NCBI RefSeq assembly: GCF_042100115.1 | Contig: NC_091279.1 | Coordinates: forward strand, 1,736,001-1,800,000 | Source of the DNA: Alternaria dauci | Taxonomy: Eukaryota; Ascomycota; Dothideomycetes; Pleosporales; Pleosporaceae | DNA: 64,000 bases | Direction: 5' to 3' | Shown: positions 23,321-35,310 of the stretch, piece after piece | Numbering within the stretch: position 1 is the first letter of the stretch | How the letters are laid out: the number at the start of each line of letters is the position of its first letter | Translations under genes and position numbers: made by a program | Notes under the pieces: model-generated | What the model was told of the DNA's origin: nothing | Seen by the model: only the letters and a program-made list of their open reading frames with translations | Databases searched by the model: none

Positions 23321-25431
23321 CTAGTATGGCGCCGTCTCGCGCTTCAACCACTCCAGTGTCAAAGAGTCATTCTCGAAGAACTTGCTCGTCTTCTCGTAGA
23401 CCTCCTTGTGGTATTCGTTGATGAAAGTCTTCTCGTCTTCTGTAAGCAGGCTCATGTCGACGAGGTTCCTGCAGTGTGGAGTCATTGTTACATGCTCAAA
23501 ACCCAGATATGGCTTATCGCCAAACTTGTGCTTCGTCTCAACTTCGCGGACCATGACCATATTCTCGATGCGGATACCAAACTTGCCGTCTTCATAGTAA
23601 CCAGGCTCATCAGAAACCACATTTCCTACGGCTAACGAGACCTCAGAGTACTGGACCCTGGTGCCGATGCCGATTGGGCCTTCGTGTACGTTGAGGAAGG
23701 ATCCTACACCGTGTCCGGTGCCGTGACGATAGTCGAGACCCTCTGCCCACAGGAACTGGCGAGCCAATGCGTCTAACGCGAAACCAGTTGTGCCCTTGGG
23801 GAACTTGACACGCTCAAGAGCCATGTTACCCTTCAGAACGAGCGTGTACGCTTTACGCTCCATCTCGGTCGGCTCAGTGAAGTGCAGGGTCCGTGTCGTG
23901 TCAGTGGTGCCGTCCCGGTATTGCGCGCCAGAATCGCACAGGTAGATAGCTTTAGGGTCGATGACGGCGCACTCACCCTTTTCCGGCTTGTAGTGGATGA
24001 CAGCTGCGTTCGGGCCGGTGGACGAAATGGTGTCAAAAGAGAGACCCATGAACATATCGTGCTTCTTGCGAATCTCCTCCAGCTTATCAGCACCGTCAAC
24101 CTCGTCCAGTGTGGCCTTCTTGTTGATGAGCTGATCCTCCAGCCAAGCAAAGTACTCGCTCAATGCAGCTCCGTCGCGGATATGACATTGTCGCATGCCT
24201 TCTAGTTCGACCTCATTCTTGACCGCCTTTGCATCTCCGACCGGGCTGCGGGTTTCTTCGACCTTTTCGTCACCACCAAGAGCCTTGTTGAGAGCCCACG
24301 ATGCTCGGTTTGAAGTCAAGAACTTCTTTTGTGCGTCCACCTTGTCGCTTGCCGCGAACAGCTCCTGGCTCAGCGCTGTAACGTCTCCAAAGATGGCCTC
24401 GTATGGTCGGATCGTGACCTTGTCGCCCAAGTGCTTCTTAACATCTTCGGGTAACTTGCTTTCGTCGACGTAAAGGGTGGCTGCGGTGGACGTGACAACG
24501 GCGTAGGAGAAGAAGACGGGGTTGTACGGGATGCTGGATCTTGTCAGTAGTGTATCCTGATATGGGGACAGAGTCCATACTCGCTGCCGCGGAGGTTGAA
24601 GAGCCAGGCGACTTCGTCCAGCATGGATACGACGAAGCCTAGACTCTTCTTCTTCTCCAGCTCCTTGCGCAGATCCTCAATCTTGTCTTCGAAGCTCTTA
24701 CCAGAGTACTTCTCGGGCTGAGTGATGACCTTCTCGCTCGGCCGCGCTGGCCTTTGGTCCCCCCACACCAAGTCTACCAGGTTGTCGTCGATGGCCTTGT
24801 ACTCGCCGCCCTTCTTCTTGATCTTCTCCGCGAGCTTGCGGGCATCTGCTGCAGTGACCACGCTTGGGTCGACACCGACGACCTTGCCCCCTTCGGCCTG
24901 GTCTGCGGTCCACTCTTGGATAGTAGGTACATCCTGTATGCCTTGCTTCAGGAGCTCCCAATTGCTGTCGAGCTGCTTCTCGGCCTGGTTGAAGTAGCGT
25001 CCGTCGGTGGAGAGGGCGGCCTTGTCGTGTGTAATGACTGCATATCCAGCAGAGCCGGTAAAGCCACTGATGTATGCTAGGTGGTGTCAACGGGTGCGAT
25101 GCGATAGGTAGCGGGGGCCTGACCTCGTCGTGCGTCACATGGGGCGATGTACTCGCTCTGGTGGCTGTCCTCGGACGGTACCACTACCACGTGTTAGCCG
25201 CCTGTCTGCAAATGTCCAATCGTGGGCGCGCTTACTGTAAATGTCGACATTGCGCTCCTTCATGAGCTTGCGGAGGTCCGCCAGCCGCTGGGTCGTGTCT
25301 ACTTTGGCCATGTCGATGGCACGCAGGGCAGCAGAGGCGTGGAAAGGTCTGACGGGAAATGAAGGCGTCTTTTTAGCTACATATGCTGCAGCTGTCGCGT
25401 GGGAGCGCCCTAGGAAACGCGGGAGGAGCAT
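23321..25431 (-). CDS. AMPP: Xaa-Pro aminopeptidase P, probably with mitochondrial and cytosolic forms
   Basis: Metallopeptidase of family M24B that removes an N-terminal residue before proline. Four exons (25431-25236, 25183-25124, 25076-24581, 24539-23321) join in phase to 656 residues. The upstream open frame starts at GTG 25443; ATG 25431 opens a basic presequence ([21 protein letters not shown]...) and ATG 25311 ([10 protein letters not shown]) would give a 616-residue cytosolic form. Metal ligands are visible: Asp in [19 protein letters not shown], His in [16 protein letters not shown], Glu in DEPGYYEDG and Glu in FGIRIENM. Introns are 41-52 nt; the second uses the unusual donor GTCAGG. 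Confidence 0.93.
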
Positions 25432-26021
25432 AAGGTATAGCACTGCTTCGCGCCTACGATCGGTAAATGCACTACACCCCGCCTACACGTCTCCAGCGCC
25501 GCACCCATTCCCGCACTAAGCGCAATCGCCCAGGGCTCCAATCAAGCCTTGCCAAGCGCAAGAACTCTCACGCTCAGGCACCAAGGGGTGGCAGATGTGT
25601 ATTTAGGCTAGCATCAAGTCCCTCCAGGTCTGACAGCTCATAGCATGGGCTCACATGGTCGTGGGTTGCTATTAGTTTTGCCCCACCCTACGTGAACGGT
25701 AGAGGCGACTTCGCGCGGGCTCACCCCAAGCCCTGGTCCTGCACCTCTACATTTCTGCGCCGCCTAGAGCAGCCTGTCTTCTCAACCTCAGAACAACAGC
25801 GAGTCATGTCGCCTGCGTAGAGGACACAGCGCCGTCGTAGCAGGCAATCACCAAACACGTCCGCAGTCGCCTTTGTGCGTCCGTTTTTCGCGCCTTGCAC
25901 CTCTCTGGTCGCACCTTCCCACTTTCGGTAATGCTCGACCCGGGTTCTGGGTACCCTACCATCTGACAATATCACTAACAACACCTCGTAGTATAGCGCC
26001 TTTATACCAGCTAGTCTCAGC
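25432..26021. promoter_or_regulatory. Divergent promoter region of AMPP and KAP122
   Basis: 590 bp between divergent start codons (25431 minus, 26022 plus). No canonical TATA box or factor site stands out. A pyrimidine-rich segment precedes the KAP122 start. Confidence 0.5.
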
Positions 26022-29000
26022 ATGGCGAGCAACGGCACTTTTCCTCTGCCCTACGAGGAGATCGAGCGCCTAGTAAAGTCCATATATGAGCCTGGCCAAG
26101 CAAAGAAGATTGCCGAGACGGAGGCCACCCTTCGTGTTCTCCAGCGCTCACCTCAAGGTTGGGAGATTGCAGATGCTCTCTTGAAAAGCGACAACGAGCA
26201 AGTCCGCTTCTTCGGTGCCCTGACTCTCACCGTCAAGCTCAACGCCGATTCGGCTGAGCTGAGCGAAGAGGAATCTCAACAACTGCTCTCAACGCTTATC
26301 CACCATCTTGTCTCACGCCCAAGCTCATCTATCGCCACCCGGAAAGTCAGCTCGACTCTGGCACAGTACTTCACCAAGCCCATCTCCGTGTGGACCCATT
26401 GTATTAGGGGTCTGGCTGCATCGTTTGCTGTCCAACGTCCAGTTCTGGATGATACCTTAGATGAGCATCCTTCGACATGGGATCTCCTACCTCAATTCTC
26501 CGATGAGCAGCTTCTGATCATGCTTGACTTTGCCATGAGTTTAGCTGACGAAGCCAAGAAGCCATCCAATCTCCCAGACCAGAAATCAGCAAAGCGAATG
26601 GTAGCTAACGTAGAGAGTGTCGAGATCCTCCTCCATGTAGCGTTCGGCCGTGGTATCAAGTGGTTGTCGGTGTCCATTGACGATCCCAACTACGCAGAAT
26701 CGGTGCAGCAAGGGGAGAAGATTTGTGTGGCCGCTCTGAAGTGCTTCACAGGATGGATCTTCTATGCCCAATCCGAGTTCAAGGACGACCTCGAAAAGCT
26801 CCAACACCTCCGCTCGGTAAACGAGCTCGCTCTGACATGTCTGGAGTATCATGTCGAAGATGCCATGGAGCTGGTGGCTGAAATCCTCGAAAATTATCCT
26901 ACCTTTTTCGAAGCAAAACATCAGGAAATGTTGTGGTCAGCAATCTCGGGTCCATGGGGTCTAGAGATACTTAAGAACTCTGATGCCGAGACTATTTCCC
27001 TCGCCCGGATTATCGTCGCATATGGGCAGATTCTGCTTGACACCAAAGCCATTTACAGTCAGCCAGGAAGTACGCATCATCAGCAGGTCATGTCCTTCTT
27101 GCATGATCTTCTCAAGTACCCCGAGCCAGTAGGCGCCGAAGATGAAGTTGCTCCGGTAGTACTTGACTTCTGGAGTAATTATGTCAGCGCCATCGCCGAG
27201 GAGACCTTCTTGTATGCTGCAGGAGAGCAACAACCAGACTGGATGGACACTGCAAAAGCCAACGTGCTTCAAGCCGTCTCTGAGCTTGTGCAGAAGATCA
27301 TCTACCCACCTGCTGACGTCACTGAATCGTGGGACTCTGACGCGAGAAAGACATTCAAAGTCTTCCGCATCGATGTCCGAGACATCATCATGGAGGCATA
27401 TGAGCCCTTGCGCGACGTGCTCACTGACCAATTCGTCGACTTTGCTCTGCGTGGACTGAGTGCTGGTAACTGGTTGGAGCTCGAGACTGGACTCTTTGGT
27501 CTGATCGCCATCGCCGACGCTCTAACTCGAAATTCTGACGACCGTCTGATCAGATTGTTTGAGCAACCAGTTTTCTCAACCATTTCTGATACCCCCGGTG
27601 TTCCTGCGATCACTCGAAGGACGGCCGTCGAGCTTGTCGCAGCTCTGAACCATTTCTTCCTTCGTAACCCTCAGTTCCTCCCTCAAGTTCTACCCTTTCT
27701 GCTCACCGCTCTTGCTCAGCCAGCTATCGCTCACGGAGCTGCGAAGTCGTTTGCTTCTCTCTGCTCAGAGTGCCGGAAGTCCTTGATTGGAGAATTGCCT
27801 TCGTTCTTCCAGATGTACGAGCAATTCCTGACCTATCCGACGGCCGAGGAGTTCACTAAGAGTATGGTCCTGAAAGGTATCGCCGCCATAGTACAAGCTC
27901 AACCCACAGAAGAGAAGCAATTTGAAGGCGTACGACAGCTCTTTCAGTACATTACACGCGATGCCATGCAATCACTAAACATCACCAAAGAAGGAGGAGA
28001 TGCAGAAGTAGGCCAAGTACTTGCTTTGACCACTTTGAAGTGTCTTGCGAGCGTCGGAAAGTCAATGCAAGCCTCGGACGAAGAAGTGGTGGACCTGGAA
28101 TCCGACAAGGAGCCTTCCGTGTTCTGGCAGCAAGGGCCTGGCAAAGAGATCCAGAATCAGGTCATCAACCTCATCAACTACATGACTTCAATGTTTCCTA
28201 GCAATGACGAAATGATCGAAGCGGCGTGTGGTGTTCTTCGCACAGGGTTCAAGGAAACCGTCTCCGGTCCCTTTGTACTACCACACTCTGCCGCTATCGA
28301 CTTCATCACCAAGACCACAGTGCAGACGCCGCGATTGCCATTCGTCTTGGAGACAGCTTGCTGCTGGATCTCGTCACACAAGCATCATAAACCGGAAGGC
28401 TTTCAAATTCAGGCTCAGCGATTGCTTCAACATGATTTGAGAATCATGCAAGCACTGGAGCATCCACGCAATGACCCTGAAATCGCCGTCGGCTGCATAG
28501 AACTTGTTCAGAATTTCATCAACACCGATCCAACAATCATGACACAAGAGTCACCAGAGAATCTATCAGGCATGTTCGGCTTCACGGTTGAGTCTATCAA
28601 GTCACCAGAAGTGCTACCAAAACGCGCGGCCGCCAAGCTGTGGAAGGATATTTTCGAATTGGCGGGCAATACTCACAGCCCTCATCAGGCCACGACGCAG
28701 GAGATCGTAGCTCACTTTGGTCCAGCAGTGACGCTTGCTCTCATGGCTAACATATGCGGAGAGGTAGACTTCACAAGTCTGGAGCATATCATCGCACCCC
28801 TTCGTGCTCTAATAAGAGCCGATAAGAATTCAAGGACATATATCACAAACTCATTGGCAGAGCAGCCGCTTTTGCAGCGCCTTCAGCAAGACCAAGGCGT
28901 TCAGGACATGGTGCGCAAGCTCATTGAGAGCATGACCAGGTAAGACTTACTCATGATCGCGAACTGTGGATTTGATGCTGACATACGTACAGAAATGCAA

Positions 29001-29137
29001 GAAGCGCGACAGCTTTTAAGGAAACCGTCAAAGCTTTCTGGCAGACTTGCAAGCAACTGCAAATGCAACTGCAACCCCAAGCAATGAACCCTGCACATCG
29101 TTTCGTCCAAGGCTACCACCAGCCAAATGCATATTGA
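26022..29137 (+). CDS. KAP122: Importin-beta family karyopherin (Kap122/importin-13 type)
   Basis: Nuclear transport receptor that binds Ran-GTP and carries cargo through nuclear pores. Two exons (26022-28939, 28993-29137) join in phase to 1020 residues, the size expected for a HEAT-repeat karyopherin. The N-terminus (IERLVKSIYEPGQAKKIAETEATLRVLQRSPQGWEIADALL...VRFFGALTL) matches the importin-13/Kap122 pattern of residues that bind Ran. The rest is a succession of helical repeats with an acidic segment near DEEVVDLESDKE. The C-terminal exon adds NARSATAFKETVKAFWQTCKQL after a 53-nt intron, moving the stop to 29137. Only 23 bp separate it from the convergent FUN14 stop. Confidence 0.88.
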
Positions 29138-29160
29138 GCAAAGACACCAAAACCGACATC

Positions 29161-29780
29161 TTAGAACTCAGCAAACGCTGCCATGGCGAAAGTCAGACCG
29201 AAGGACAACTTGAAGGCTACATTGTCGCGCACTAGCGACCGGACGTTCATCGACTTTACCCGGCGCTCCAGGAATGAATACGGTATAACGTGAATACCCC
29301 GCGACTCGATGAACTGCCATATGTCAACTTCATTCTCTCGAAAGTTTAAAGCATGGTAAAGGGCGAAGTGTCTTGCATATACCATATAGACCTCCCAGTC
29401 CCGCACCCTAGATCTCAGTCGAACTTTCACAAATGGAATGATAAACGTACCTGCAGAGCAAAGATTCCCAATCCAATTAGCACAGCCAGAGGTTTACTGA
29501 AGATACTGACTCCCAGCCCTCCAATCACACCCAGAATGCTTCCCATGCTGATTTGACGGGCCGCTTTTGGATTCATGGCACCTGATTGAGTGATGACTGG
29601 TGTTCTGGCTTCGGTCGTGTAGTTGCTTCCGAGGTCTTTTGTGATTTTGGTGATGGGATCCGGGCCATCGCATCGTATGGGCTGTGCATTTCGGAACTGA
29701 TATGCGAGCAAAGGTGTCGACAAGATGAGTGGCGTGCTGAGCATCAAGCCTCTACGAAGACCGGGAAGGATGAAGGACAT
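29161..29780 (-). CDS. FUN14-family mitochondrial outer-membrane protein
   Basis: Two exons (29780-29451, 29313-29161) with a 137-nt intron join in phase to 160 residues. Family features are the glycine-rich membrane helix ARQISMGSILGVIGGLGVSIFSKPLAVLIGLGIFALQ, then the region ending in LERRVKSMNVRSLVRDNVAFKLSFGLTFAMAAFAEF. FUN14 (FUNDC1-like) proteins sit in mitochondrial membranes and in animals act in mitophagy; the fungal role is unsettled. I start at MSFILPGLRRGL. The same frame stays open upstream with an ATG at 30062, giving a 94-residue basic extension that could be a presequence or just leader. The upstream neighbour LAS21 diverges from it. Confidence 0.82.
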
Positions 29781-30251
29781 GTTGGATGCTCGAGTTGATG
29801 ATCTAGGAGTGTGTGAAACGTGTTGCTGTTGGAGGTACGCGAGGAGTTGCTTTTCGAGAGCCCGGCCGGAGTTCGGGAAGCGGCTGGCGGAGCGAACAGA
29901 ACGGATCGGTAGGTAGATTTGCGGAGCCGGGATGCGGACAGACAAGCTCGATCTCGTTAACCCAGCAAGTCCCAATGGCGTTGGATACATGAATGCTTGC
30001 TCTGAGCAGATGCTGACATTTGGGAAGCTCGCTTTCCGAGGTAGTGATGTCATTGGCTCCATGGCGTTCTTCACTAGACCTTTTCGGGACTAGAGCTTAG
30101 ACCCTGGGTTTCCCAAGCCGCAAACGTAACGTCGCGTCTCTGGACACCATGTTGGACGCGTGAACTTTCCCCTCCGGCATTGGAATTGCTCGTCATGCTA
30201 TGAACGCGCTCTGAACTCTTCACAAACTAATCCAGAGGTACACAGGTCACA
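29781..30251. promoter_or_regulatory. Divergent promoter region of the FUN14 gene and LAS21
   Basis: 471 bp between divergent starts. Part of it (29781-30062) is open in the FUN14 frame, so it may be coding if the longer form is real. No TATA box stands out. Confidence 0.45.
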
Positions 30252-33200
30252 ATGGCGCTTCGAACGGTCCTCCTCACGGTTGCGAACCTCCTCATCCCCG
30301 TCGCGATACTGGTCTTCGCGACTGGCTTCTTCCCGTACAAACCCTTCATGCCCGGACTAGCCGAGTATGAAGAGCTTGCATGGTCTGAGAAGATGGGTGA
30401 GGACTGGCAGAAGCCACCAGAGGCACCTTTTGACAAGGTCGTCTTCATGGTCGTCGATGCGCTGAGAAGCGACTTTGTGTATGGAGAGGAAAGCGGCATG
30501 ACTTTTGTGCAGAGGTACGTCTCTTCTCTCGAATCTCGCGCAGAATACCACGACTGATAATTGCTTAGCCTCATACGAGATGGCACTGCGCTTCCGTTCA
30601 CAGCTCACGCTACCTCTCCCACCATCACCATGCCCCGCGTCAAAGCCATCACCACAGGCTCCATACCCTCCTTCGTAGACGTAATTCTAAACTTCGCCGA
30701 ATCGGACACCACATCCACACTCGCGACGCAAGACACATGGCTTGCGCAAATAAAGGCAAAGGACTATGACAACGGGAAAGGGAAGCTGATCATGTACGGC
30801 GACGACACCTGGTTGAAGCTCTTCCCAAACGTGTTTGAGCGCGCCGATGGAACAAGCAGCTTCTTCGTCTCGGTTAGTCATAAGCGTCCCACTGCTGTAC
30901 ATAGGAGCAATAGAATGTTGATTTTTAAATTCGCAGGATTTCACAGAGGTTGACAACAACGTGACGAGACATGTTCCTAATGAGCTGCTGAATAGTGACT
31001 GGAATGCCATGGTTATGCATTACCTGGGGTTAGATCACATTGGGCATAAGGCTGGTCCTAAGAGGTGCATAATCCCAGCAAGCAACTCAAATCGATGCAA
31101 GGTACTGATCTATGTCTAGTCCAAATATGGTTCCTAAACAAATCGAGATGGACGGCATCGTTCGCGACATCTACTCGGCCATCGAGAACGAAGACCACCT
31201 CTCCAATACCCTGTTTGTACTTTGCGGCGATCACGGCATGAACGATGGCGGTAATCACGGTGGCTCATCGCCGGGCGAAACCTCTCCGGCACTCGTCTTC
31301 ATGAGCCCGAAGCTCACTAAGGTCACCGAATCTGCTGACAAGCGGAGTCCGATCAAACCGAAGAATGAAGGGGAGTTTGAGTATTACCGGTTGGTTGAAC
31401 AGAGCGATATTGCTCCGACACTGGCAGGGCTGCTCGGATTCCCCGTTCCGCAGAATAACCTGGGTGTCTTTCTGAAGGAATTCTTGGGTTTCTGGGATAG
31501 TCCAGCGGACCGCATGCAACTTCTCTACCGTAATGCTAAGCAGATGAAGAAGATTGTCGAAGCCAAGTATACCAGTCTACGATTCGACGAACAGCCACTG
31601 ACGAAGGCCGAATTGGGGTTTTCGTGCTTTGAGTCTGGGGAAAGCCGATCGCATCTGTCAGACGGGCAGTTGCTCGCATGTCTCTGGCAAGCAGCTGTTG
31701 GCGCGATCAGTAGTGGTACTGATTTTCAAGGCCGGGTTTACGAGTTCATGCACGAAGCCCAGGAGATGATGTCTAGCACAGCTTCAAACTACAACGTCGC
31801 TCGCCTCCTGTTGGGAACCGGATCAGCTTTCCTTGTCTGCGCCCTGAGTTATTTCACGCTTCCTGCTTTTCGACCTGCCACGCCGGCTGGCCTTTACTAT
31901 GGCTTGTCCCTCGTGCTGTACGCGGCACTCATGTTCGCATCCTCGTACGTCGAAGAGGAACAAAACTTCTGGTACTGGGCCACGTCTGGTTGGTTCTTAT
32001 GTCTTTTCTTGAACAACATGCGGAAGGAGTGGTACAGCAACTGGATTTTCCACCCTGCCATCATGGCACTAGCTATACATAGGATCGTCAGACGATGGAA
32101 TCAGACCGGGCAGAAGTACGCTGGAGCCGATGACATTGTCAACAGTGGGATCTTCCACGGAAACTCCTCCGTCATCCTCTGGATTTTGATCAGCGCTACG
32201 TACATGGACATCACAATCCGGTTAGCCAGACATGTTGCGCGTTCTATTGCGACGTTCGACACAGAACAGAACCACCGCAGTGTGGAGCTTGAATCCACAG
32301 ATCAACATCGCATGTTTGGAACGATTGCCGTACTGCCGCTATGCGGTACGGCATTGATATTCAAACTTGCCTTTACTGTCAAAGACGCGCCAGAGCTGAC
32401 CTACGGCCTCAGCGCAGGCTTGGTGGAGAAGGTCGAGATGCTGGAGCTCGTTGGCCTTGCTCGCATGGTATTTGGAGGGTTGCTTCTGAGTGGGACCTGG
32501 ATCGCTTTCGCCGAGTGGACAAGGTCGCAGCAGAGAAAGAGACGCGGGAAACAGGGCAATGGTCGTATGTTTACAGCCTCTTATATGGGTGTCATCACAT
32601 TACTAACAGCATCGCAGAACTCGCCGTAGCCTTCTTCGACCTAATGACACTTTTCCTCCTCACGCAAACAAAGGCGCAGAACATACCCCTCTACTTCCTC
32701 TTCCGGCTACAATACTTCTTCCTCAGTAGGTCATCACATTCCATACCTAGACCGTATTCCTCCCTTGCTTTCCGATCTCTAGAAGCTAACCCTCACCTCG
32801 CAGCCCTCCTCGACCTCACCCCCACAGCCGTAACCATAACAACGCTCCTCCTAACCCAAACATCCTTCTTTGCCCTCGGGAACAGCAATTCAATCTCCTC
32901 CATCGACCTCTCAAACTCTTACAACGGCATCTCCGGCTACAACGTCGTAGCTGTTGGTCTTTTAGTTTTCTTATCAAACTGGGCTGGACCCGTGTACTGG
33001 TCTCTAGCTGGAATCCTTCTCCTAGGCTCTCACGGTCGCACCGAGCGCTACATTAATACTAACGAACTTCATGTCGCGGACTGGGTAGCTAGGGAACGCG
33101 AGTGGTTGAATGAGCTTGCAAGGAAAGAAGAGAAGGGAAGAGAGATAAGGAAGGAGAGGAAGGAGTGGGTGGGACATGTTGCTTTGTTGACGTTCTGGAC

Positions 33201-33372
33201 TGGGGCTATGCTGGGTGCTGTTATGCTGGCTTGCACGGTTTTAAGGCAACATCTTTTTATTTGGACGGTATTCAGTCCGAAGTTTCTGTTTGCCATGGCC
33301 TGGGGTTTGGCATGGCATGGTGGGATCACGTTGGGGGTTGGAGGATTGGTTTGGTGGCTGGGTAGCTGGTAG
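30252..33372 (+). CDS. LAS21: GPI ethanolamine phosphate transferase 2 (Gpi7/Las21)
   Basis: Transfers phosphoethanolamine to the second mannose of the GPI precursor in the ER. Six exons (30252-30514, 30569-30872, 30937-31064, 31120-32564, 32618-32725, 32804-33372) join in phase to 938 residues. The lumenal alkaline-phosphatase-like domain follows one N-terminal membrane helix. Its metal/nucleophile signatures are visible: FMVVDALRSDF, ATSPTITMPRVKAITTGSIPSF, HYLGLDHIGHKAGP and CGDHGMNDGGNHGG. The C-terminal half is a chain of membrane helices. Intron 4 carries the branch site ACTAAC. Exon 4 could also end three bases earlier (GTCGTA donor), changing one residue; I chose the canonical GTATGT donor. 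Confidence 0.93.
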
Positions 33373-33690
33373 AATGGCTGATGATGTAACGATAGTCGGC
33401 CCTAGAACGTATCGCTATATCCATCTGAGAGCATCTCAATCATCCCCGCAAGTCACTCATTCGCTTTCGTCTTCCCACTCATCGTCATCATTCCCTGCAT
33501 CATTTCCTTCACCCTGCTCTTCTCCTGTGTTCGTGTTCTCTTCTCTCTCCGCAACAACTGCTTCTTCCTCTTCGTTCCCTGCATCCACCCTCCGCCTGAA
33601 CGCTGCTCTACGTGCTGCTCCAGCCCTAGCCCTCGGTCTCAACGCCCGTCTCAAAACCTGTCCGATCGTCTCGGATTGATGTACGTTACC
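33373..33690. other. Convergent stretch after LAS21, with a possible extra exon on the minus strand
   Basis: 318 bp between the LAS21 stop and the simplest stop of the zinc protein. On the minus strand 33654-33457 is open and encodes an Arg/Ala-rich then strongly acidic peptide (EEEEAVVAEREEN..., DDDEWEDE) with a stop at 33457. It could be a sixth exon of the zinc protein through a weak 42-nt intron, or simply 3' UTR. Confidence 0.4.
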
Positions 33691-34744
33691 CTATAACACA
33701 CCATCCTCGCACGGTTCACGAACGTCGTATGTCGTATTGTTGGCAGGAAGTCTCTCTTTGCAGTACTCGCATTCTGTGTAAGACAGGCTGGACGATGAAG
33801 GCAGTTGGGCACAGAATGGGTTTGTCGGTCTAGAAAAGTGTTAGAAAGACAGTCGACCCCAGAAGATATACGTACGCTCGCGATGGCCCAGCAGCACCGA
33901 TCCTCGTGTCCTCAGTATGACGTATCACTGCTGCCATCTCGGTAGTGGTTGGATCCGGTTTTGTAGTTGTCTCGGTCCCTGTACCATTCAGTCGGCCGCA
34001 GTACTCGCATCTCCACCTATCCTGCGCCTTGATGGCTTCTGCAGTGGTGATCTTCTGACCACTCATGTCTCTCTTCATGTACGCATCCTCGCGCCATGTA
34101 TCTGCCACTGGATTGCGAACGGCGCCCTTTCCACGTTTCTGCGTCGGCGAACCAGGGTCGTGGTAATCTGGTAAGGAGGACTGTAGATGTGGAGATGCGA
34201 AGTCAGTGTATAGATTACATGCGTTTCGTACAGGCGCAACTAACCTTCGGAGAGCGGTTTCGATCGTGATCGGGCGTGTGTTCGATTTGATTAGGCAAGG
34301 TGGAACTATGCGGTGGGGATGGAGGAGCAGGTTGGCGTGGTTGAGCAGAAGCGAGTTCAGAGGGCGACATGGCTGCGATGCCTGACGATATGGACGAGGT
34401 GCGTCTATATGGGTTCGCGCTGTCGAGATGTCAGTTGAACCATCAAAGTTTAGGTGCGTGAGGTCGCAGAAATCTCGCAAAGTCCGTTGTCAGGGATTCG
34501 ATACGTACGCAGCCTCCTGTACTTCTTCCACGCTCCTTCGTGGAAACTGTCGCCCATCTTGCGGAACTGAACCAGGATCCACGGCAACATTGAGGTTTTC
34601 TTGTCTACTACAGTGGGATGCGTCAGTGATCATGGAGCCTCCAAACAGCGCGAGGTACATCATATCTTACCTTGTACTAGTCTCGTCCGCTTCTTGTGAC
34701 TCGCCGGATGAGTCAACCCAGTCGTCGGAGCTGGTATTACTCAT
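33691..34744 (-). CDS. Orphan protein with two CxxC zinc knuckles
   Basis: I do not recognise this gene. Five exons (34744-34671, 34607-34509, 34419-34245, 34180-33876, 33829-33691) join in phase to 263 residues. The N-terminal half is disordered and rich in Ser, Pro and acidic residues (MSNTSSDDWVDSSGESQEADE...). A conserved-looking core, NPVADTWREDAYMKRDMSGQ, precedes the knuckle WRCEYCGRLNG. A second knuckle, CEYCKERLP, lies about 60 residues on, across the last intron. Two CEYC pairs suggest one zinc-ribbon or treble-clef site. All splice sites have good donors (GTAAGA, GTACGT, GTTAGT, GTACGT). An alternative last exon could extend it to 33457. Confidence 0.7.
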
Positions 34745-35310
34745 GATATAGTCTTAGTCCAGACAGGTCATAGTCCTATGTAGCGATATGTGGTTGCGGC
34801 AGCGGGTGAGGAGGAAGAGAAAACAGACTGTCATTCGTGGAGAAGTCATGTCTACGGATGGGGTGCGACTCCTGCCATTCTTTGTTCACACCTGGGAAAG
34901 CGCGTCACGGTGTTTCCAGAGTCTATCCCGAAGGGACCTACTGCACTACTTGTTGCAAAACTTGCAGGGTTTCTTGAGAGAACGTTTTCGTAGCACCCTT
35001 GCCGGCACGGCGGTGGTTACCATCCATTTCAACCTATCATTTTAAGATCATTCATAACTGATAACGAGCCATTACAACTCCCTCCACACATGTTATACCC
35101 AACTCATAAGCACCTTCTCGCTACATGTACACTAAAAGCAAGACTAGGAAGGTACCAAATGCTCGCAGACGAACGTTTTGACACTGTATGGAGGCTAGTA
35201 TTGCTCAATACCACTCTTGTTTCGCTCTGCAACTGATTGCAATACCTAAAGTTCGCTGGGATGTAAGCCGGACAAATTTCAGGAAGGCGAAAAGGACCAT
35301 AATTAGGTGA
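34745..35310. other. Upstream region of the zinc protein and 3' flank of the RBR gene
   Basis: 566 bp between two minus-strand genes. It should hold the zinc-protein promoter and the RBR 3' UTR. I see no other element. Confidence 0.55.
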
